The position numbers and the translations under genes were made by a program. Positions 6,161 to 8,200 of a stretch of DNA of 8,200 nt are shown here, piece by piece. The stretch is from the NCBI GenBank assembly GCA_023411405.1, contig JAEYOU010000636.1:1-8200 (forward strand). The letters run 5' to 3'. Numbering within the stretch: position 1 is the first letter of the stretch; the number at the start of each line of letters is the position of its first letter. The notes under the pieces are model-generated. The model ran no database searches. It saw only the letters and a list, made by a program, of their open reading frames with translations, and was not told the origin of the DNA. This DNA is from Pseudomonadota bacterium (GTDB taxonomy: Bacteria; Myxococcota; Myxococcia; Myxococcales; Anaeromyxobacteraceae).

Positions 6161-6178
6161 CCGCGGGATCCCCTGCGG
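6157..6178 (+). repeat. Stem-loop after fabG, copy 1 of an acpP-flanking repeat
   Basis: Beginning directly at the fabG stop codon, GTAGCCGCGGGATCCCC (6157-6173) matches 16 of 17 bases of a sequence at the acpP stop (6442-6458). CCGC (6161-6164) can pair with GCGG (6175-6178) around a loop holding the palindrome GGGATCCC. There is no T-run, so this is not an intrinsic terminator. It lies 14 bases before the acpP ribosome site. Confidence 0.45.
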
Positions 6179-6205
6179 CCGAACCCACAACGGAGGAGCG
6201 CAGCC

Positions 6206-6445
6206 ATGTCGGCAACCATCGAGCAGAAGGTCAAGAACATCATCGCGGATCAGCTGGGCGTGGGCGAGGAGGAGATCAAGCAGACCTCGAGCTTCATCGA
6301 GGACCTCGGCGCCGACTCGCTCGACATCGTCGAGCTCGTCATGGCCATGGAGGAGGAGTTCGAGGTCGAGATCCCGGACGAGGAGGCGGAGAACATCAAG
6401 ACCGTCCAGGACGCGGTGAACTACATCACGACCCACAAGAAGTAG
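6206..6445 (+). CDS. acpP: Acyl carrier protein
   Basis: This 79-residue, strongly acidic four-helix protein carries all intermediates of fatty-acid synthesis on a 4'-phosphopantetheine arm. The attachment site is S38 in LGADSLDIVELVMAMEEEF, the standard DSL motif at the start of helix II. It begins MSATIEQKVKNIIADQLGV and ends with VQDAVNYITTHKK, both typical. ATG 6206 has the best ribosome site in the cluster, GGAGGAG (6192-6198) with seven bases spacing, fitting the very high ACP levels cells need. It is 45 bases after fabG and 121 bases before fabF. Related stem-loops flank it on both sides, which may adjust its message stability relative to its neighbours. Confidence 0.98.
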   Translation: MSATIEQKVKNIIADQLGVGEEEIKQTSSFIEDLGADSLDIVELVMAMEEEFEVEIPDEEAENIKTVQDAVNYITTHKK

Positions 6446-6466
6446 CCGCCGGATCCCCCCGGGCGG
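6442..6466 (+). repeat. Stem-loop after acpP, copy 2 of the acpP-flanking repeat
   Basis: GTAGCCGCCGGATCCCC (6442-6458) starts at the acpP stop codon and repeats the post-fabG sequence with one change. CCGCC (6446-6450) pairs with GGCGG (6462-6466) around an 11-base loop. No T-run follows. The shared position relative to a stop codon makes a common origin or role plausible, though GC-rich DNA yields chance stems easily. Confidence 0.45.
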
Positions 6467-6507
6467 TCGGGGCCCGCCTCGCCGCCGGGGAGATCGGCCG
6501 TGCCGTC

Positions 6508-6531
6508 CCGCTCGGACCGGAGCACGAGCGG
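6508..6531 (+). other. Stem-loop before fabF, possible attenuator or processing site
   Basis: CCGCTCG (6508-6514) and CGAGCGG (6525-6531) form a perfect 7-bp stem with a 10-base loop. A pyrimidine stretch with four Ts follows at 6539-6548. GACCG (6515-6519) can instead pair with CGGTC (6529-6533), giving a competing fold. Its place between acpP and fabF suggests partial termination or mRNA processing that would lower fabF relative to acpP; this is inference. Confidence 0.35.
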
Positions 6532-6566
6532 TCGTCGTCCTTTTCTCTCGAACGAGGTGTGCAGCG

Positions 6567-7808
6567 ATGAGCAGGCGTCGGGTGGTGGTGACGGGGTTGG
6601 GGTTGATCACGCCCGTGGGCATCGGGGTCGAGGAGACCTGGGGCGCCCTCGTGTCCGGGCGGAGCGGGATCGGGCCGATCACGCAGTTCGACGCCTCCAC
6701 CTTCCCCAGCCGCATCGCGGGCGAGGTGAAGGGGTTCGATCCCGAGAAGTGGATGGAGAAGAAGGAGGCCCGCCGGAACGACCGCTTCATCCACTTCGCG
6801 GTGGCCGCGGCCGACATGGCCATGAAGGACTCCGGCCTCGACATGTCGAAGGAGGACCCGGAGCGGGCGGGCGCGATCATCGGCTCCGGCCTCGGCGGCC
6901 TCGCGACCATCGAGGACTCGCACAAGACCTACCTCGAGAAGGGCGTGAAGCGGATCAGCCCGTTCTTCGTCCCGAGCCTCATCATCAACCTGGCCCCGGG
7001 CCAGATCACGCTCCGCTACGGGATGAAGGGCCCGAGCTTCTCCACCGTCTCGGCCTGCGCCACCGGCAACCACTCGATCGGCGACGCGATGATCTACATC
7101 GAGCGCGGCACCGCCGACGTGATGATCGCCGGCGGCGCCGAGGCCACGATCACGCCGCTCGGCACGGGCGGGTTCTGCGCCGCCCGCGCGCTCTCCGAGC
7201 GGAACGACGCGCCCGAGAAGGCGAGCCGCCCGTTCGACAAGGGGCGCGACGGGTTCGTGCCCGGCGAGGGCGCGGGCATCCTCGTCCTCGAGGAGTACGA
7301 GCACGCGAAGCGGCGCGGCGCGCGGATCTACGCCGAGCTCTGCGGGTACGGCGCGTCGAGCGACGCCTACCACATCACGGCGCCCTCGCCGGAGGGCGAG
7401 GGCGGGCAGCGGGCGATGCGGATGGCGCTCCGCGACGCGGGCCTCGCGCCCGAGGCGGTGGGCTACGTCAACGCGCACGGCACCTCGACGCCCGCCGGCG
7501 ACCTGGCCGAGTCGCAGGCCATCAACAAGGTCTTCGGCGACCACGCGCAGAAGGGGCTCATGGTCTCCTCGACCAAGTCGATGATCGGCCACCTCCTGGG
7601 CGGCGCGGGCGGTGCGGAGGCCGTCGTCACGGTCCTCTCGATCGCGCGCGGCGTCCTCCACCCGACGATCAACGTCGAGGAGCAGGACCCCGAGTGCGCC
7701 CTCGACGTCATCCCGAACCAGGCGCGCGAGGTGCGCGTCCAGGCGGCGATGTCCAACTCCTTCGGGTTCGGCGGCACCAACGCGGTGCTCGTGTTCAAGC
7801 GAGTGTGA
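6567..7808 (+). CDS. fabF: Beta-ketoacyl-ACP synthase II (FabF)
   Basis: FabF is the elongating condensing enzyme: it joins acyl-ACP and malonyl-ACP to a 3-ketoacyl-ACP two carbons longer, with loss of CO2. The 413-residue protein has the Cys-His-His catalytic set: C164 in VSACATGNHSIGD, H304 in NAHGTSTPAGD, and H342 in KSMIGHLLGGAGG, plus conserved K337. The start VVVTGLGLITPVG and the end MSNSFGFGGTNAVLVF are standard, and the length matches the family (about 410-415). ATG 6567 has GAGG at 6554-6557, nine bases upstream. The first codons include ggg and ttg, less typical than the rest, perhaps to keep the initiation region less structured. FabF rather than FabB is called from the acpP-fabF context and overall sequence; the two are close relatives. 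Confidence 0.96.
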   Translation: MSRRRVVVTGLGLITPVGIGVEETWGALVSGRSGIGPITQFDASTFPSRIAGEVKGFDPEKWMEKKEARRNDRFIHFAVAAADMAMKDSGLDMSKEDPERAGAIIGSGLGGLATIEDSHKTYLEKGVKRISPFFVPSLIINLAPGQITLRYGMKGPSFSTVSACATGNHSIGDAMIYIERGTADVMIAGGAEATITPLGTGGFCAARALSERNDAPEKASRPFDKGRDGFVPGEGAGILVLEEYEHAKRRGARIYAELCGYGASSDAYHITAPSPEGEGGQRAMRMALRDAGLAPEAVGYVNAHGTSTPAGDLAESQAINKVFGDHAQKGLMVSSTKSMIGHLLGGAGGAEAVVTVLSIARGVLHPTINVEEQDPECALDVIPNQAREVRVQAAMSNSFGFGGTNAVLVFKRV

Positions 7809-7834
7809 GAAGCAGGCCTCAGAGGACGAGCTCG

Positions 7835-8200
7835 ATGGCGGACAAGCTCATGGCCAGCTCGGATCACGCGGGCATCGCGCTCCGCGCCGTCGCGGCGCGC
7901 GCCGCCGCGGTGGCGGGGTTCGAGGTGGACGAGCGGGGCCCGGCGCCGGGCGAGCGCGCGGAGTATCCGGCCGAGGCGCGGCGGGTGGCCGAGGCGGTCG
8001 CCGCCGGGGAGGCCCGGTTCGGGATCCTGGTGTGCGGGACCGGCATCGGGATGTCGATCGCGGCCAACAAGGTCCGCGGCGTGCGCGCGGCGGTCTGCAC
8101 GACCGAGTACGAGGCGCGGATGGCGCGGGCGCACAACGACGCGAACGTCCTGTGCCTCGGGGAGCGGGTCCTCGGGGCGGGGGTCTGCGAGGGCATCGTG
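7835..8200 (+). CDS. rpiB: Ribose-5-phosphate isomerase B (RpiB), C-terminus beyond the window
   Basis: RpiB interconverts ribulose-5-phosphate and ribose-5-phosphate in the pentose phosphate pathway. The visible 122 residues show SDHAG (9-13, with D10 and H11), the loop CGTGIGMSIAANK (67-79) with catalytic C67, and ARAHNDANVLCLGERV (98-112, with H100, N101, D102). RpiB proteins are about 145-150 residues, so only the last helix is missing. ATG 7835 is favoured because GAGGA at 7822-7826 lies eight bases before it; ATG 7850 is a second possibility that would give MASSDHAG. The gene begins 26 bases after fabF and is probably co-transcribed. The LacAB/RpiB family also includes allose- and galactose-6-phosphate isomerases, but the context gives no sign of sugar catabolism. 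Confidence 0.95.
   Translation, partial: MADKLMASSDHAGIALRAVAARAAAVAGFEVDERGPAPGERAEYPAEARRVAEAVAAGEARFGILVCGTGIGMSIAANKVRGVRAAVCTTEYEARMARAHNDANVLCLGERVLGAGVCEGIV

Noticed and set aside
4270..6570. A 766-codon plus-strand frame that covers fabD, fabG, acpP and ends in a TGA overlapping the fabF ATG
   Set aside because: Only the part from 4450 to about 4797 is real (the FabD N-terminus). The rest is a low-complexity Arg/Gly/Ala shadow kept open by the GC-rich codon pattern, and it crosses three well-supported genes.
4649..6925. A 758-codon minus-strand frame opposite fabD-fabF
   Set aside because: His/Arg/Asp/Leu-rich antisense shadow of strongly GC3-biased genes, with no recognisable domain. 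The same applies to long minus-strand frames at 439-1203, 1357-2037, 1950-3287, 2954-4465 and 6426-7661.

Overview
This 8.2-kb window is chromosomal core DNA from a very GC-rich bacterium. Third codon positions in the main genes are almost all G or C. The gene order and protein sequences suggest a myxobacterium-like relative, with Anaeromyxobacter or a close lineage as my best guess. That assignment is inferred from protein style and synteny, because no database search was possible.

Left part (1-1347). A minus-strand reading frame with less GC-biased codons runs off the left edge and may be an accessory gene. To its right on the minus strand are a strong intrinsic terminator, a tRNA-Arg(CCG) gene and a plausible promoter for that tRNA. 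A spacer of about 240 bases carries an inverted repeat and a weak plus-strand promoter. It leads to an orphan NarL/FixJ-type response regulator (REC plus LuxR-type HTH).

Right part (1461-8200). A near-consensus sigma70 promoter (TTGACT, 16 bp, TATAAT) starts a long co-directional cluster: DUF177/YceD protein, rpmF (bL32), plsX, fabH, fabD, fabG, acpP, fabF and then rpiB, which is cut by the window edge. From yceD to fabF this is the same order as the classic E. coli cluster. It joins ribosome assembly (YceD, L32) to phospholipid entry (PlsX) and type II fatty-acid synthesis. FabD makes malonyl-ACP, FabH primes the chain, FabF elongates it, FabG reduces it, and AcpP carries the intermediates. 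The dehydratase and enoyl reductase are not in the window.

Main anomalies. (1) fabD is broken by a frame shift in a CG-dinucleotide run; adding one CG unit restores a normal 313-residue enzyme. (2) A perfect 14-bp AT-rich palindrome sits on codons 2-7 of the first operon gene, using codons that are rare here; it is a candidate operator. (3) acpP is bracketed by two related short stem-loops that begin right at the stop codons of fabG and acpP. I see no mobile element, CRISPR array or novel defence-type system; most of the window is ordinary housekeeping DNA.
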